A stretch of 64,000 nt of DNA from Flagellimonas nanhaiensis (GTDB lineage: Bacteria; Bacteroidota; Bacteroidia; Flavobacteriales; Flavobacteriaceae). The translations under genes and the position numbers were made by a program. Under the pieces are notes generated by a model. That model searched no databases, had not been told where the DNA came from, and saw nothing but the letters and a program-made list of their open reading frames with translations. The stretch's first letter is position 1. Each line of letters starts with the position of its first letter. Shown piece by piece: positions 17,775 through 28,370 of the stretch. The stretch lies in assembly GCF_003382275.1 (NCBI RefSeq), contig NZ_QTJX01000001.1:930001-994000 (forward strand), in the 5' to 3' direction.

Positions 17775-19750
17775 GATTTTTAGTATTTTTTTTCGGACTC
17801 ATTTTCATCAATTTCTCCAGTAGTGCTCAAACTGATGCCGACCCGGCTCTTTGGAGCCATGAGGTGAAAAAAATATCGGAAACGGAGTACGAACTTACCT
17901 TTACCGGAAAAATCATGGAAGGGTGGCACGTATACTCCCAGTATACCGCTGAAGGTGGTTCCCTGCCAAGTGAGTTCACTTTTGAAAAAGAAGGCGAGGA
18001 CTATGAACTTGTGGGCAAGACCCTGGAAAGTGAAACTATAAAGGAGTACAGCGAGATATTTGAGGTTGAAGAAACCTTTTTCAAGAAAGAGGCCATCTTC
18101 ACCCAACGCATAAAATTGTTGAAACCTGAGGTGCGTCAGATTTCGGTCAACCTGTTCTATCAAATATGTAAAGAGGTCTGTATTCCCAAAGATGCTTTTT
18201 TTGAAATTTCTTTGGATGGTAATGCCTTTGTACAGTCCCAAAAGCAATTGGATGAAAAGAGTATTGCTATGGGAGAATCGTTGCGCATCGATTTAAAAAA
18301 CAAAAACCTGTTAAATCAGAATGGGCTGGCAGAATCTGGTTCAAAATCCAACCTGTGGATGATTTTAGGGCTAGGATTTTTAGGAGGACTGATTGCCTTG
18401 TTGACTCCATGCGTCTTTCCGATGATTCCTTTGACGGTATCGTTTTTTACCAAACAGTCAGAACAAAAATCAAAAGGAATAGGAAATGCCATCCTGTACG
18501 GTTTTTTCATCGTATTGATATACTTTTTGTTGAGTTTACCGTTTCATTTGTTTGATTCTGTAGACTCACAGATTTTGAATACCATAGCCACCAATATCTG
18601 GCTCAATGTATTTTTCTTTATCATTTTTGTGGTCTTTGCCTTTTCGTTTTTTGGTTACTACGAACTTACCTTACCAAGTTCTTGGGCAAATAAAATGGAT
18701 GCTGCCTCTTCCAAGGTGGGAGGTGTTTTAGGGATATTCTTTATGGCCCTGACATTGGCGATTGTATCATTTTCCTGTACCGGACCCATTCTAGGGGGGC
18801 TTCTGGGGAGTACTACATTGGCCGAAGGTGATGTAGCCGTAAATCTGACCGCTGGTATGGTTGGGTTTGGTCTGGCCCTAGCTTTGCCTTTTGGTTTGTT
18901 TGCGCTGTTTCCTGCTTGGTTGAATTCATTGCCAAAGTCAGGAGGTTGGATGACCACGGTAAAGGTTGTTCTCGGATTCCTAGAGCTTGCGCTAGCCTTC
19001 AAATTTTTATCAAACGCTGATTTGGTAGGGAATTGGGGCATCTTCAAAAGAGAGATATTTTTAGGAATTTGGATTGTTCTCTTTATCCTAATGACACTGT
19101 ACCTCTTTGGGGCATTCAATTTTACCAAGGAAGATAATCGCAAAAATCTATCAGTGACTAGAAAGCTTTTTGGGGTGATAAGCTTGGCGTTTTCAACTTA
19201 TTTGGTATTGGGACTGTTAAATGTCACCAACCTGAAGCTATTAAGTGGATTTCCTCCCCCAGATTTCTATAGTGTTACGGAAACCGAAACAGATTGCCCT
19301 TTGGGGTTGGAATGTTTCAAGGATTTTAAAGAGGGAGTTGCACATGCGCAAGAGGTCAACAAACCAATTTTATTGGATTTTACGGGATGGGCCTGTGTAA
19401 ACTGCAGAAAAATGGAGGAAAATGTTTGGAGTGATTCCAAAATATATCCATTATTAAAGGAAGAATATGTGCTGATATCCTTGTATGTTGATGATCGAAA
19501 AAAACTCCCTGAAGATGAAATTTTTGATTTCAAATTCGATTCTGGAAGAATAAAGACCATTGAAACCATAGGCCAAAAATGGGGGACTTTCCAGACCGTT
19601 AATTTCAATGCCGCTTCGCAGCCTTATTATGTATTGCTTTCACCCAATCTTGAAATTTTGAACGATGCCGTTCAATATGTGGACGTTGACACCTACGAAA
19701 GGTGGTTGAGGTCTGGATTGGAAAAGTATCAACTCACCATGAATAAGTAA
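17771..19750 (+). CDS. dsbD: Thiol:disulfide interchange protein DsbD
   Basis: Inner-membrane reductant conduit that passes electrons from cytosolic thioredoxin to periplasmic thiol proteins. The 659 residues show a signal peptide ending near FINFSSSAQ, a periplasmic nDsbD domain with the redox pair Cys133/Cys137 (YQICKEVCIPKD), eight hydrophobic segments with membrane cysteines in LLTPCVFPM (Cys214) and VSFSCTGPILGG, and a C-terminal thioredoxin domain with CVNC at 542-545. All three redox modules are complete. The 4-bp ATGA overlap with tilS indicates translational coupling. Confidence 0.95.
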   Translation: MRFLVFFFGLIFINFSSSAQTDADPALWSHEVKKISETEYELTFTGKIMEGWHVYSQYTAEGGSLPSEFTFEKEGEDYELVGKTLESETIKEYSEIFEVEETFFKKEAIFTQRIKLLKPEVRQISVNLFYQICKEVCIPKDAFFEISLDGNAFVQSQKQLDEKSIAMGESLRIDLKNKNLLNQNGLAESGSKSNLWMILGLGFLGGLIALLTPCVFPMIPLTVSFFTKQSEQKSKGIGNAILYGFFIVLIYFLLSLPFHLFDSVDSQILNTIATNIWLNVFFFIIFVVFAFSFFGYYELTLPSSWANKMDAASSKVGGVLGIFFMALTLAIVSFSCTGPILGGLLGSTTLAEGDVAVNLTAGMVGFGLALALPFGLFALFPAWLNSLPKSGGWMTTVKVVLGFLELALAFKFLSNADLVGNWGIFKREIFLGIWIVLFILMTLYLFGAFNFTKEDNRKNLSVTRKLFGVISLAFSTYLVLGLLNVTNLKLLSGFPPPDFYSVTETETDCPLGLECFKDFKEGVAHAQEVNKPILLDFTGWACVNCRKMEENVWSDSKIYPLLKEEYVLISLYVDDRKKLPEDEIFDFKFDSGRIKTIETIGQKWGTFQTVNFNAASQPYYVLLSPNLEILNDAVQYVDVDTYERWLRSGLEKYQLTMNK

Positions 19751-19828
19751 TTATCTCCCTATCTTTTTTTCGCTTCTTGGAAAATAGTGTAATTTAGGTA
19801 CCGACTAATTAACTTAACCGAGATTCCT

Positions 19829-22222
19829 GTGAAAAAACTTAAGAAGGTACTTTTAGTACTCGCTGGATTGGTATTGCTTATTGCCATTGGCCTGTTTTTG
19901 TTTGTGCAAAGCCTAAAACCGGATTACTCTGGTAAAAAGACTTTACCAGGGTTGTCAAATGAAACCACCGTCTTCTTTGACCAATACGGAATTCCACATA
20001 TATACGCAGAAAATGAAGCAGATGCCTTTAGGGCTTTGGGTTATGTGCATGCCCAGGACCGTTTGTGGCAGATGGAACTCATAAGAAGGGTTGCCAAAGG
20101 GAAACTTTCCGAGGTTTTTGGCAGTGATCTATTGGAAACCGACAAGTTCTTCCTTTCTCTTGGTATAGATGAGCACACGGCCCAAACTATTGCAGAGCTG
20201 GATATGGAAAGTGATATGGTAAAGCTTTCGCAAGCCTATCTGGATGGCATAAACACCTTTGTGGATAATGGACCAAAACCAGTGGAATTCTACCTCACCG
20301 GTCTAGAAAAAGAACATTTTTCGTTGGAGGACATTTACAATACTGTTGGTTACATGGCATTTACTTTTGCCCAAGCGCATAAGACAGACCCTTTATTGAC
20401 CAACATAAGAAATCAACTGGGAGAGGAGTACATCAATGATTTGGCGGTGTATTCTGATACCTCAACAGTTTGGATTAAAAATTTCAGGGAACCTGGAGTA
20501 GATTCGATTAGCTCAACAGTAACAGCAAGTGTCTTTAGGGCCTTGGATAAATTGCCTATTCCCCAGTTTGAAGGGAGTAACAGTTGGGTGATAGCACCTG
20601 AGAAGACCAAAAATGGCAAAGTGATCTTGGCCAACGATCCCCATATTGGATTTGCACAACCTTCGGTTTGGTACGAGGCACATTTGAGCACACCTACCTA
20701 CGAAAAGTACGGTTACCATCTTGCCGGGGTGCCCTTTCCTTTATTGGCCCATGACAGGAATTTGGCTTATGGGCTTACCATGTTCCAAAATGATGACCTC
20801 AACTTTTATGGAGAGGTGACCCATACTTCAGATTCAACCAAATACAAAACCGAAGAGGGCTGGCTGGATTACGAATATGTGACCAAAGAGATAAAAGTAA
20901 AAGACGCCGAACCAGTGTCTTTTACCTATAAGAAAACAAGACATGGGCCTGTATTAAACGGAATAGCAAAGCAGATTACTGGAGATGGGCCCATAGCCAT
21001 GGATTGGATGTACACCAAGATAAGGAATGAGGTTATGCATGCCCTTTATGGCATTTCCCATGCTGCGGATATCAATGGTTTCGAGGAGGCTTTGCCCAAG
21101 ATTCACGCACCAGGGCTTAATGTAATGTATGGGGATGCCAAAGGAAATGTTGCTTGGTGGGCTACAGCCAAATTATTTCAAATGCCGGATAGTGTATCTA
21201 CTAAATTTGTGCTCAATGGAGCTTCAGGTGAAGAAGAACCCATCCGCTATTTGGATTTTAGTGAAAACCCTAGTGCTATCAACCCTCCTTGGCATTATGT
21301 GTATTCAGCAAACAATCAACCCGATTCCATTGCCGGAATGCTCTATCCGGGATATTATCTTCCAGAGAATCGGGCAAAAAGAATTGTACAGCTATTGGAT
21401 GCCAAAGATGATTGGGACAAGGAATCCACAGCTGAAATGGCATTGGATGTGACCTCATCCGTGAATCCGGACTTGATTACTGAACTAATAAAGCTTCTGG
21501 ATGTTTCCAATTTAAGCGAAGAACAGTTGATTTATGTTGATTCCCTTAAAAACTGGGATGGTCGTTACTCTTTGAAGAGTTCCAATCCAACATTGTTCCA
21601 TCGTAGCACATACCATATGTTGAAAAATACCTTGGAAGATGAACTGGGAGAAGAGCAGTTCAATCAATTATTGTCTACTCACCTGTTGAAAAGACAAATT
21701 GCATGGGGTGCCAAAATGAAGTCCGGTAAATGGTGGGATAATGTAAATACCCCAGATATAGTGGAGACCAGGGACGATGTTGTTCTAAAATCTTTTGCTG
21801 AAGCTTGGATCTCCCTGACCAATGATTTTGGTCCAGACCCGAGTCAATGGACCTGGGATAAAGTCCACACCCTGGAACATCCGCACCCATTTGGTAAGGT
21901 AGAATCGCTTCGAAAATATTTTAATGTTGGACCATACCCGGTAAACGGCAGCCAAGAAGTAATCAACAACCTTACCTTCCAGTATGACAGTACAGGGTAT
22001 TACAAGGTCTCCAGCGGCCCATCAACCAGAAGAATAGTTGACTTTTCAGATATAGAAAACAGCATCAGCATCCTTCCGACAGGACAATCAGGAAATCCGT
22101 TCAGCAAACATTACAAAGACCAGGCGGAACTATACAATGATGGAGGGTACCGAAAAATGATGATGAACCGACAAGAAATTGAAACTACAGCAGAATCGGT
22201 ATTGAAATTCGCTAAAAAATAG
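19829..22222 (+). CDS. Penicillin acylase family protein (Ntn hydrolase)
   Basis: N-terminal nucleophile amidohydrolase of 797 residues, made as a precursor that cleaves itself into two chains. The nucleophile is Ser250 in FEGSNSWV, which becomes the N-terminus of the beta chain. Other family motifs are RDEWGIPHI-like DQYGIPHIYAENEADAFRAL, GYVHAQDRLWQMELIRR, ILANDPHIGF and NGSQEVIN near the C-terminus. One N-terminal hydrophobic segment (residues 7-26) anchors or exports it. The start is GTG. Natural substrates in this family are often acyl-homoserine lactones or N-acyl amino acids rather than penicillin; the true one is unknown. Confidence 0.92.
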   Translation: MKKLKKVLLVLAGLVLLIAIGLFLFVQSLKPDYSGKKTLPGLSNETTVFFDQYGIPHIYAENEADAFRALGYVHAQDRLWQMELIRRVAKGKLSEVFGSDLLETDKFFLSLGIDEHTAQTIAELDMESDMVKLSQAYLDGINTFVDNGPKPVEFYLTGLEKEHFSLEDIYNTVGYMAFTFAQAHKTDPLLTNIRNQLGEEYINDLAVYSDTSTVWIKNFREPGVDSISSTVTASVFRALDKLPIPQFEGSNSWVIAPEKTKNGKVILANDPHIGFAQPSVWYEAHLSTPTYEKYGYHLAGVPFPLLAHDRNLAYGLTMFQNDDLNFYGEVTHTSDSTKYKTEEGWLDYEYVTKEIKVKDAEPVSFTYKKTRHGPVLNGIAKQITGDGPIAMDWMYTKIRNEVMHALYGISHAADINGFEEALPKIHAPGLNVMYGDAKGNVAWWATAKLFQMPDSVSTKFVLNGASGEEEPIRYLDFSENPSAINPPWHYVYSANNQPDSIAGMLYPGYYLPENRAKRIVQLLDAKDDWDKESTAEMALDVTSSVNPDLITELIKLLDVSNLSEEQLIYVDSLKNWDGRYSLKSSNPTLFHRSTYHMLKNTLEDELGEEQFNQLLSTHLLKRQIAWGAKMKSGKWWDNVNTPDIVETRDDVVLKSFAEAWISLTNDFGPDPSQWTWDKVHTLEHPHPFGKVESLRKYFNVGPYPVNGSQEVINNLTFQYDSTGYYKVSSGPSTRRIVDFSDIENSISILPTGQSGNPFSKHYKDQAELYNDGGYRKMMMNRQEIETTAESVLKFAKK

Positions 22223-22414
22223 CCCTAGAGTTTTCTCATTTTTCTAACAATCAAATTTTACCCAATAAATACTGTTTTATTGCTTGGTTTGGGTCGTATA
22301 TATTGCGAAAACCACCAATTTTTAACGAAATTTTAGAATTCCAAATAATAAATAGTATTTTAGGCTGAGCTAATTCAATCAAAAAACATCTTCCAAAATT
22401 AATCCTCGAGAAAT

Positions 22415-23164
22415 ATGGTATGCAATAAAAAGACTTATCTGTCTCTAGCATTGGCCTTTGGCTGGATTTTCTGCGCTTTTGCACAAGACCAGGCACAAGT
22501 GGAATATTACAATGCCTTTGACGAAAAAGTAGGCATTGAAAACACAGGGCTGTATCAAGGAATCCTCTACTTGGAAAAGTATAGGACCATCAATGAACAA
22601 ACACAGTTTTTTAAAACCAGGGACTTTTTAAAAGGTCATGTTTGTTATGATGGGCAGTGTTATTATGACCTAGACCTAAAATATGATGTTTTTGAAGATG
22701 AGGTTTTACTCAAACTGATTACCAAAGCAGGAGGTGGAACAATCAAACTGTTCAAGGAGTATGTGGATAGCTTTGAAATAGATGGAACTTCTTTTGTTAA
22801 GATAGAAGAGAAGGATATACCCTCTTTAAATGCGTATGGATTTTATGCTGTTGCCTTGCAGAGTTCAATATTCACCCTGTATACCAAATACAATAAAAAA
22901 GATTTTGAGAGAAAAGATAGAAGCTCCGTGTACTACGAATTTTTGGATGGTCCAAGTGAGCATGTATTGCTTTACAATGGCGCGTACCACACCCTAAATT
23001 CAAAAAAGGACGCCGTGCAGCTCTTTCCAGAATTAAAAAGAGATATAGACAAGTTTTATGGTATAGCCAGGAGCTTAAGAAAATCCGATCCTAATGGATT
23101 TCAAGTTAGTCTGCTAAGACGAATTGAAATTCTCCTCAACCAATCCAAACCTATAGAAGAATGA
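22415..23164 (+). CDS. Secreted protein of unknown function, first gene of the receptor/DUF4249 operon
   Basis: I do not recognise a family. The 249-residue product begins with a signal peptide (MVCNKKTYLSLALAFGWIF, cleavage near FAQ) and is otherwise soluble, rich in Lys, Asp, Tyr and Phe, with a Cys pair in HVCYDGQCYYDLDL. It is probably periplasmic or surface-exposed. The stop overlaps the TonB-dependent receptor start by 4 bp (ATGA), so the two are translationally coupled and probably work together. It is the first gene after a 192-bp non-coding gap, so the operon promoter should lie in 22223-22414. Confidence 0.75.
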   Translation: MVCNKKTYLSLALAFGWIFCAFAQDQAQVEYYNAFDEKVGIENTGLYQGILYLEKYRTINEQTQFFKTRDFLKGHVCYDGQCYYDLDLKYDVFEDEVLLKLITKAGGGTIKLFKEYVDSFEIDGTSFVKIEEKDIPSLNAYGFYAVALQSSIFTLYTKYNKKDFERKDRSSVYYEFLDGPSEHVLLYNGAYHTLNSKKDAVQLFPELKRDIDKFYGIARSLRKSDPNGFQVSLLRRIEILLNQSKPIEE

Positions 23165-25935
23165 AAAGATTTTTTGTTGTAGCCATGCTCGTTGTGGGCA
23201 TGAAGTACGCCATGTCACAAGAACAAATCCCGAGCATTTCTGTTTCATTTGCCAATACTCCGGTAAAAGAAGCACTTGGCGAGATTGAGGATAAAACAGG
23301 GTATAAGTTCTTCTATTTAGAAGAATGGTTGGAAAAAATCCGAGTGACAGGAAACTATCAGAATACCCCGGTCAATGTTGTTTTGGACAATATTTTCAAG
23401 GATACGGTACTCAATTATTTCATCATGGATTCGCAGCAGATTTTTCTAATGCAGAACAACCAGATATACGACTCCTTACCGGATGACTTTTTTGGTGCCG
23501 AAAATCAGTTGTCCGATGATGATTTTCCCAATTACGATCAACTGCAAGATATTGGACCACTATTTCTGGAAAGCGATGACAGTGGAACACGAGGACTACA
23601 GGTGGTCAAAATTGGAAAGGAGAATAGAAACAGTGGAAGAAGGACCTTCACGCTAAGTGGGAGGGCATTGAATTCCAGAAACGGACAGCCAATTCCAGAT
23701 TTGGCGATCATTGTTGAAGGTAAGGATATAGGTACTTCTACCAATGCCAACGGAAACTATTCCTTGGAACTTCCCATAGGAGAAAATGTAATCACTACCA
23801 GAGGGCTTGGTATCCAAGAATCAAGAACCAAAATCATATTATATAATGATGGCAGCTATAATTTCCAATTGAATGAGAGCGTAGAGGCATTGGATGAGGT
23901 GGTCGTTCAAGGAAATAGGGACAGAAATGTGGAGACAGCAATTACCGGGGTCACCCTTATAGAAGTAGAAAAAATCAAGAATATTCCATTGGTTTTGGGT
24001 GAGCGCGATATTTTAAAGGCCGCGATTACTTTACCAGGGATTACCACTGCAGGTGAAGGTGCTTCTGGATATAACGTTAGGGGAGGTAGAACAGACCAAA
24101 ACCTGATTCTATTGGATAATGGGGTAATCTATAACCCTTCGCACTTTTTCGGAATCTTTTCTGCTATAAACCCATTTACCACGGGCTCTGCGGAAATTTA
24201 TAAGGGAAATGTTCCTGCCGAATTTGGAGGAAGACTTTCTTCTGTGTTCGATATTGAATCCAAAGACGCAAATACAGAAAAGTTTTCTGGCGAAGCATCC
24301 ATTGGACCGGTTACGAGTAATGTTGTTCTTGAAACGCCTATTATCAAAGATAAATCGGCACTTATGGTTGGTGGAAGGGCCACCTATTCTGATTGGATTC
24401 TTGGAGCTCTTGATGATGAGCAATTGAGCAATAGCACCGCTTCCTTTTTTGATGTTTTGGCCAAGTACAACCACACCATCAATGAGAACAACGAAATTAA
24501 AGCTACTGGATATTACAGTAGAGACGAGTTCAGCATTACTTCGGATTCTATTTTTAATTACAGCAACAGATTGGTTTCTTTGGGCTGGGATCATAAGTTT
24601 AGCGAAAAGACTACAGGTAGCTTGATTCTTTCCAACAGTGAATATCAGTTTGGAATCGAATTTGACGGAGAGTCCAACGATGATTTCGATTTGGGCTATA
24701 AAAACAATGAAACCGAGTTCAAGTATAAAATGAAATACCTTCCCGGAGGGAAGCATAAGTTTGATTTTGGACTTTCGAGCAAACTATATGTTGTTAATCC
24801 TGGAAATATAGATCCGTTAGGTCTGGACTCGGATGTAACGGCATTGACCATTCCCAAAGAGCGGGGACTAGAATCGGCCGTTTTTATCTCCGATAGCTAT
24901 GAGGTCAACGATAAATTGTTGATAGACCTTGGACTTAGGTACTCGTTCTATGCGGCATTGGGTGCGGGTGACCAACGAATCTACCAAGAAAATGCACCAA
25001 AGAATAGTGGTACACTTGTGGAGACCCAAACATTTGATGAAAACGAATTCATTGAGACCTACGGTGGTCCTGAAGTCCGTTTTTCGGCAAGGTACTTCTT
25101 GGCTCCTGATTTTTCGATCAAGGCAAGTTTGAACAATGCCTATCAATACATTCATACCCTATCAAACAATACCACGGTTTCACCAACTGATACCTGGAAG
25201 CTCTCCGATTTGAACATAGAACCTCAAGAGGCTTATCAAGCTTCGCTTGGGCTATACAAGAACTTTGAAGGAAATAAGTACGAATTGAGTCTGGAAGGTT
25301 ACTACAAAAAACAAAAGAACCTTCTTGATTATAAAGTTGGTGCCCAGTTGCTTCTTAACGAAGCCATTGAAACAGAGGTGCTGCAAGGTGATGGAAAAGC
25401 TTATGGAGTGGAATTCTTGATCAAGAAAAATGAAGGAAAACTCAATGGATGGTTAGGGTATACCTACTCCCGTTCCTTTGTAAAACTAGATAGCGAGTTT
25501 AGCGAAGAACGTGTCAATAATGGTGAATTCTTCCCGTCAAATTTTGATAAGCCGCATGACATAAGCCTTGTTGCCAATTATAAATTTACAAGAAGGTTTA
25601 GTGCCTCTGCTAATTTTGTCTATCAAACAGGTAGGCCGGTTACCTTCCCAATAGGAAGTTTTTCATTTAATAATTCCGAGTTTGTTTTTTACAGTGACCG
25701 AAACAAATTCCGAATCCCTGATTATTATAGATTGGATCTTAGCTTCAATATGGAAGGGAACCATAAGATCAAGAAATTTGCGCACAGTTTTTGGAGTTTT
25801 TCCATTTACAATGTGCTAGGGAGAAACAACCCTTATTCGGTATTTTTTGTTACCGAAGATGGGGATATAAAAGCTTATCAAAGCTCCATATTTGCAATAC
25901 CCGTACCAACGATAACCTATAATTTTAAGTTCTAG
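23161..25935 (+). CDS. TonB-dependent receptor with STN and carboxypeptidase-like N-terminal domains
   Basis: Outer-membrane, energy-coupled import receptor of 924 residues. A signal peptide is followed by an STN domain (about 27-97), a linker, a CarboxypepD_reg-like domain (about 163-240), a TonB-box-like EALDEVVVQG (242-251), a plug (about 255-370, with GYNVRGGRTDQNLILLDNG and VPAEFGGRLSSVFDI) and a beta barrel to the C-terminal YNFKF. The STN domain usually contacts an anti-sigma factor, but no sigma or anti-sigma gene is in the window. No SusD is adjacent; instead six DUF4249 lipoproteins follow 3 bp downstream, which suggests they replace SusD. Substrate unknown. Confidence 0.95.
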   Translation: MKRFFVVAMLVVGMKYAMSQEQIPSISVSFANTPVKEALGEIEDKTGYKFFYLEEWLEKIRVTGNYQNTPVNVVLDNIFKDTVLNYFIMDSQQIFLMQNNQIYDSLPDDFFGAENQLSDDDFPNYDQLQDIGPLFLESDDSGTRGLQVVKIGKENRNSGRRTFTLSGRALNSRNGQPIPDLAIIVEGKDIGTSTNANGNYSLELPIGENVITTRGLGIQESRTKIILYNDGSYNFQLNESVEALDEVVVQGNRDRNVETAITGVTLIEVEKIKNIPLVLGERDILKAAITLPGITTAGEGASGYNVRGGRTDQNLILLDNGVIYNPSHFFGIFSAINPFTTGSAEIYKGNVPAEFGGRLSSVFDIESKDANTEKFSGEASIGPVTSNVVLETPIIKDKSALMVGGRATYSDWILGALDDEQLSNSTASFFDVLAKYNHTINENNEIKATGYYSRDEFSITSDSIFNYSNRLVSLGWDHKFSEKTTGSLILSNSEYQFGIEFDGESNDDFDLGYKNNETEFKYKMKYLPGGKHKFDFGLSSKLYVVNPGNIDPLGLDSDVTALTIPKERGLESAVFISDSYEVNDKLLIDLGLRYSFYAALGAGDQRIYQENAPKNSGTLVETQTFDENEFIETYGGPEVRFSARYFLAPDFSIKASLNNAYQYIHTLSNNTTVSPTDTWKLSDLNIEPQEAYQASLGLYKNFEGNKYELSLEGYYKKQKNLLDYKVGAQLLLNEAIETEVLQGDGKAYGVEFLIKKNEGKLNGWLGYTYSRSFVKLDSEFSEERVNNGEFFPSNFDKPHDISLVANYKFTRRFSASANFVYQTGRPVTFPIGSFSFNNSEFVFYSDRNKFRIPDYYRLDLSFNMEGNHKIKKFAHSFWSFSIYNVLGRNNPYSVFFVTEDGDIKAYQSSIFAIPVPTITYNFKF

Positions 25936-25938
25936 AAG

Positions 25939-27138
25939 GTGAATTTCGTCCAGAAAGGCATATGGTTTCTTAAAGTCCTTGTCCTATCAATGACAGTGGT
26001 ATCCTGCATTGAACCCATTGATGTGGAGACAGAGGATTTTTTGGACGCCTTGGTAGTGGATGCTACCATAACGGACGAAATGGATAATCATACCATATAC
26101 CTAACTAGAACCTATAGGTTTGAATCGGAATCCACTGCGGAGCAAGGAGCCCAGATAACATTGTCTGATGATTCTGGTGCAGCTATCGGTTTTGATGAGG
26201 TCATACCTGGAACGTATAGGTCTTCTGTACCTTTTGCCGCCCAAGAGGGTAGGGCTTATACGTTAAAAATTGTTGCGACCAATGGGATTTCGTACTCATC
26301 CCGTCCTGCTCAATTGCCTCAAAACGTGGCACTGGATAGTGTGTATGCACAAAGGATAACCAATGATTTTGGGGAAGATGGCGTCGCAATTTTTGTAGAT
26401 GCCTTTGACCCGACTGGGAATTCACAGAATTTCAGGTATGAGTTTGAGGAAACTTATAAGATAATTGCTCCAAAATGGAGGCCTGAGGATCTCTTAAGTA
26501 CAGGAATTGAATGCGGGGTAGATGTTGTTCCCAAAACAAAAGAAGACCAAACATGTTTTGCTTCCAAAGCTTCAAACAGAATAATCCTGGCCAATACCTC
26601 CAATTTGGAAGAAAATAGGGTAGATCGTTTTATGGTACGCTTTATAGACGGAGAAAACTATATTATTTCCCATCGATATAGCGTCTTGGTGACCCAGTAT
26701 ACGCAATCCAATGAAGCCTACTCATTTTTTGATGCATTGAACCAGTTTTCAAGTTCAGAAAGTCTTTTTTCCGAGACCCAACCTGGTTTCTTGAGTGGGA
26801 ACATTTTTTCTGAGACCAACCAAGATGAAAAGGTCTTGGGATATTTTGATGTAAGCGCGGTTTCCAAAAAACGGATTTTCTTCAATTATGAAGATTTATA
26901 TCCAGGAGAGGACCTACCGCCCTATGTGAATCCATGTAACACAATCGCTCCTATGTTGATAAGTCAAGGAGGGGCTAGATGCGTACTCAGCGCCATGGTG
27001 GATGAGAATCAAGTAAGCTATTATGACGAGAATCAAGACCCTCCTTTTGAGGAAGGGCCATATAAAGTGGTTCCAAGGGAGTGTGGAGATTGTACAGTTT
27101 TGGGAAAAACAGAAAGACCAGAATTTTGGATAGAATGA
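25939..27138 (+). CDS. DUF4249 lipoprotein, paralogue 1 of 6
   Basis: Surface or outer-membrane lipoprotein of 399 residues. The lipobox is TVVSC with Cys23, followed by the array-wide CIEP motif. Conserved DUF4249 blocks are visible: DALVVDATITDEM, FDPTGNSQNFRYEFEETYKI, the SHRYSVLVTQY motif, ESLFSETQPGFLSGN, YEDLYPGEDLPPYVNPC and the C-terminal CGDCTVLG...PEFW. The mid-region has both cysteines (IECGVDVV and DQTCFASK). The start is GTG, 3 bp after the receptor stop. It resembles paralogue 4 most in the mid-region. Function unknown; a partner or lid for the receptor is inferred. Confidence 0.88.
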   Translation: MNFVQKGIWFLKVLVLSMTVVSCIEPIDVETEDFLDALVVDATITDEMDNHTIYLTRTYRFESESTAEQGAQITLSDDSGAAIGFDEVIPGTYRSSVPFAAQEGRAYTLKIVATNGISYSSRPAQLPQNVALDSVYAQRITNDFGEDGVAIFVDAFDPTGNSQNFRYEFEETYKIIAPKWRPEDLLSTGIECGVDVVPKTKEDQTCFASKASNRIILANTSNLEENRVDRFMVRFIDGENYIISHRYSVLVTQYTQSNEAYSFFDALNQFSSSESLFSETQPGFLSGNIFSETNQDEKVLGYFDVSAVSKKRIFFNYEDLYPGEDLPPYVNPCNTIAPMLISQGGARCVLSAMVDENQVSYYDENQDPPFEEGPYKVVPRECGDCTVLGKTERPEFWIE

Positions 27139-28355
27139 AGTCGGATTTAAATAAACATAAAATTTCTTTCTGCGGATTTTTGGCCGTGGTGTTTTTCTAT
27201 GGTTGTATAGAGCCCTTTGAAACAACTTTTGAGGATTTTGAGAGCGCTATCGTGATAGAGGCCACCATAACCAACAGGATGCAGCAACAACGGGTTCTTT
27301 TGACCCGGACATTTGAATTTGAAGAAGACGGCCCTGTTCCAGAATCCAATGCGGTGGTGCGTGTACAGGGAGGTGGGACTACATACACTTTTGTTGAAGG
27401 AGCCCAAGGGGTTTACATTTCTCAGCAGGCCTTTGCCGCTCAATCAAATACCGAATATCAATTACTGGTTCAGACCCAGGATGGCAGGTCTTACAGTTCT
27501 AGCCAGATGACTCTTCCACAATCAACCCAAATTGATGACTTAAGGGCAGAGAGAATCACAACAGACTTAGGGGAAGATGGAATTGGAATTTTTGTGGATA
27601 GTTTTGACCCTACCGGTAATTCTATCAACTACAGATATGAATATGAAGAGACCTATAGGGTCATTGCACCCTATTGGACCCCTGAAGATTTGGAAAAGGT
27701 ACCATTTGATGAGGCTACCGAGATTTGTCAAGTAAGGGTCATTCCGGATAACAAATCCTTGGAAACCGGATTCGGAACTGATTTCTCAAACGCTATAATT
27801 CAAACCAGCACCAGTGATTTGGGAGAAGACCGGGTCGATAATTTTATGGTAAGGTTTATCAGTAGCGAAAACTATATTATCTCGCATAGATACAGCATTT
27901 TGGTCAGGCAATTTGTACAGTCCAATGAAGCATTTAATTTCTATGAAACTCTGAATGAGTTTTCCGGAAACGAAAGTTTTTTCTCTGAAACCCAGCCTGG
28001 TTTCCTGGAGGGGAATGTTACTTCGGACACTAATGAAAATGAAAAAGTGCTAGGTTACTTTGATGTGTCATCGGTTACAGAACGACGGTTATTTTTTAAC
28101 TACGAAGATTTTTATCCAGGAGAAGACCTCCCGCCATATGTGGAACCATGCACCCCAAATGCCCCAGTATTGTTTAGAGGAAATCCACCTGTATGCGTAT
28201 TGAGCGCTATGGTGGAGAACGATTTGGTAAGATATGTAGATGCCAATGGTGGGCAAGGACCTAATGAAGGCCCCTTTCTTGTCGTGCCCAAAGTTTGTGG
28301 GGATTGCTCGGATATTGCACAATCAACACCACCGGAATTTTGGGTGGAGGATTAA
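27135..28355 (+). CDS. DUF4249 lipoprotein, paralogue 2 of 6
   Basis: Lipoprotein of 406 residues with lipobox FFYGC (Cys24) and CIEPFETTFEDFESAIVIEA. The ATG at 27135 overlaps the previous stop by 4 bp; a longer in-frame start inside gene 1 is rejected because it buries the signal peptide. It shares AVVRVQGGGTTYTFVEGAQG and SLETGFGTDFSNAIIQTST with paralogue 3, so 2 and 3 form a subgroup. That subgroup lacks the second mid-region cysteine. The C-terminus retains CGDCSDIA and PEFWVED. Confidence 0.87.
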   Translation: MKSDLNKHKISFCGFLAVVFFYGCIEPFETTFEDFESAIVIEATITNRMQQQRVLLTRTFEFEEDGPVPESNAVVRVQGGGTTYTFVEGAQGVYISQQAFAAQSNTEYQLLVQTQDGRSYSSSQMTLPQSTQIDDLRAERITTDLGEDGIGIFVDSFDPTGNSINYRYEYEETYRVIAPYWTPEDLEKVPFDEATEICQVRVIPDNKSLETGFGTDFSNAIIQTSTSDLGEDRVDNFMVRFISSENYIISHRYSILVRQFVQSNEAFNFYETLNEFSGNESFFSETQPGFLEGNVTSDTNENEKVLGYFDVSSVTERRLFFNYEDFYPGEDLPPYVEPCTPNAPVLFRGNPPVCVLSAMVENDLVRYVDANGGQGPNEGPFLVVPKVCGDCSDIAQSTPPEFWVED

Positions 28356-28370
28356 CCAATAATAAAAAGA

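Noticed and set aside
22223..22414. Search for a sigma/anti-sigma pair or riboswitch before the receptor operon
   Set aside because: The 192-bp gap contains no open frame of note and no structured element that I could recognise; only a promoter is expected.
24109..24756. A 215-codon open frame on the minus strand inside the receptor gene
   Set aside because: It lies fully antisense to the well-supported TonB-dependent receptor and has no recognisable domain; its composition is that of a shadow frame.
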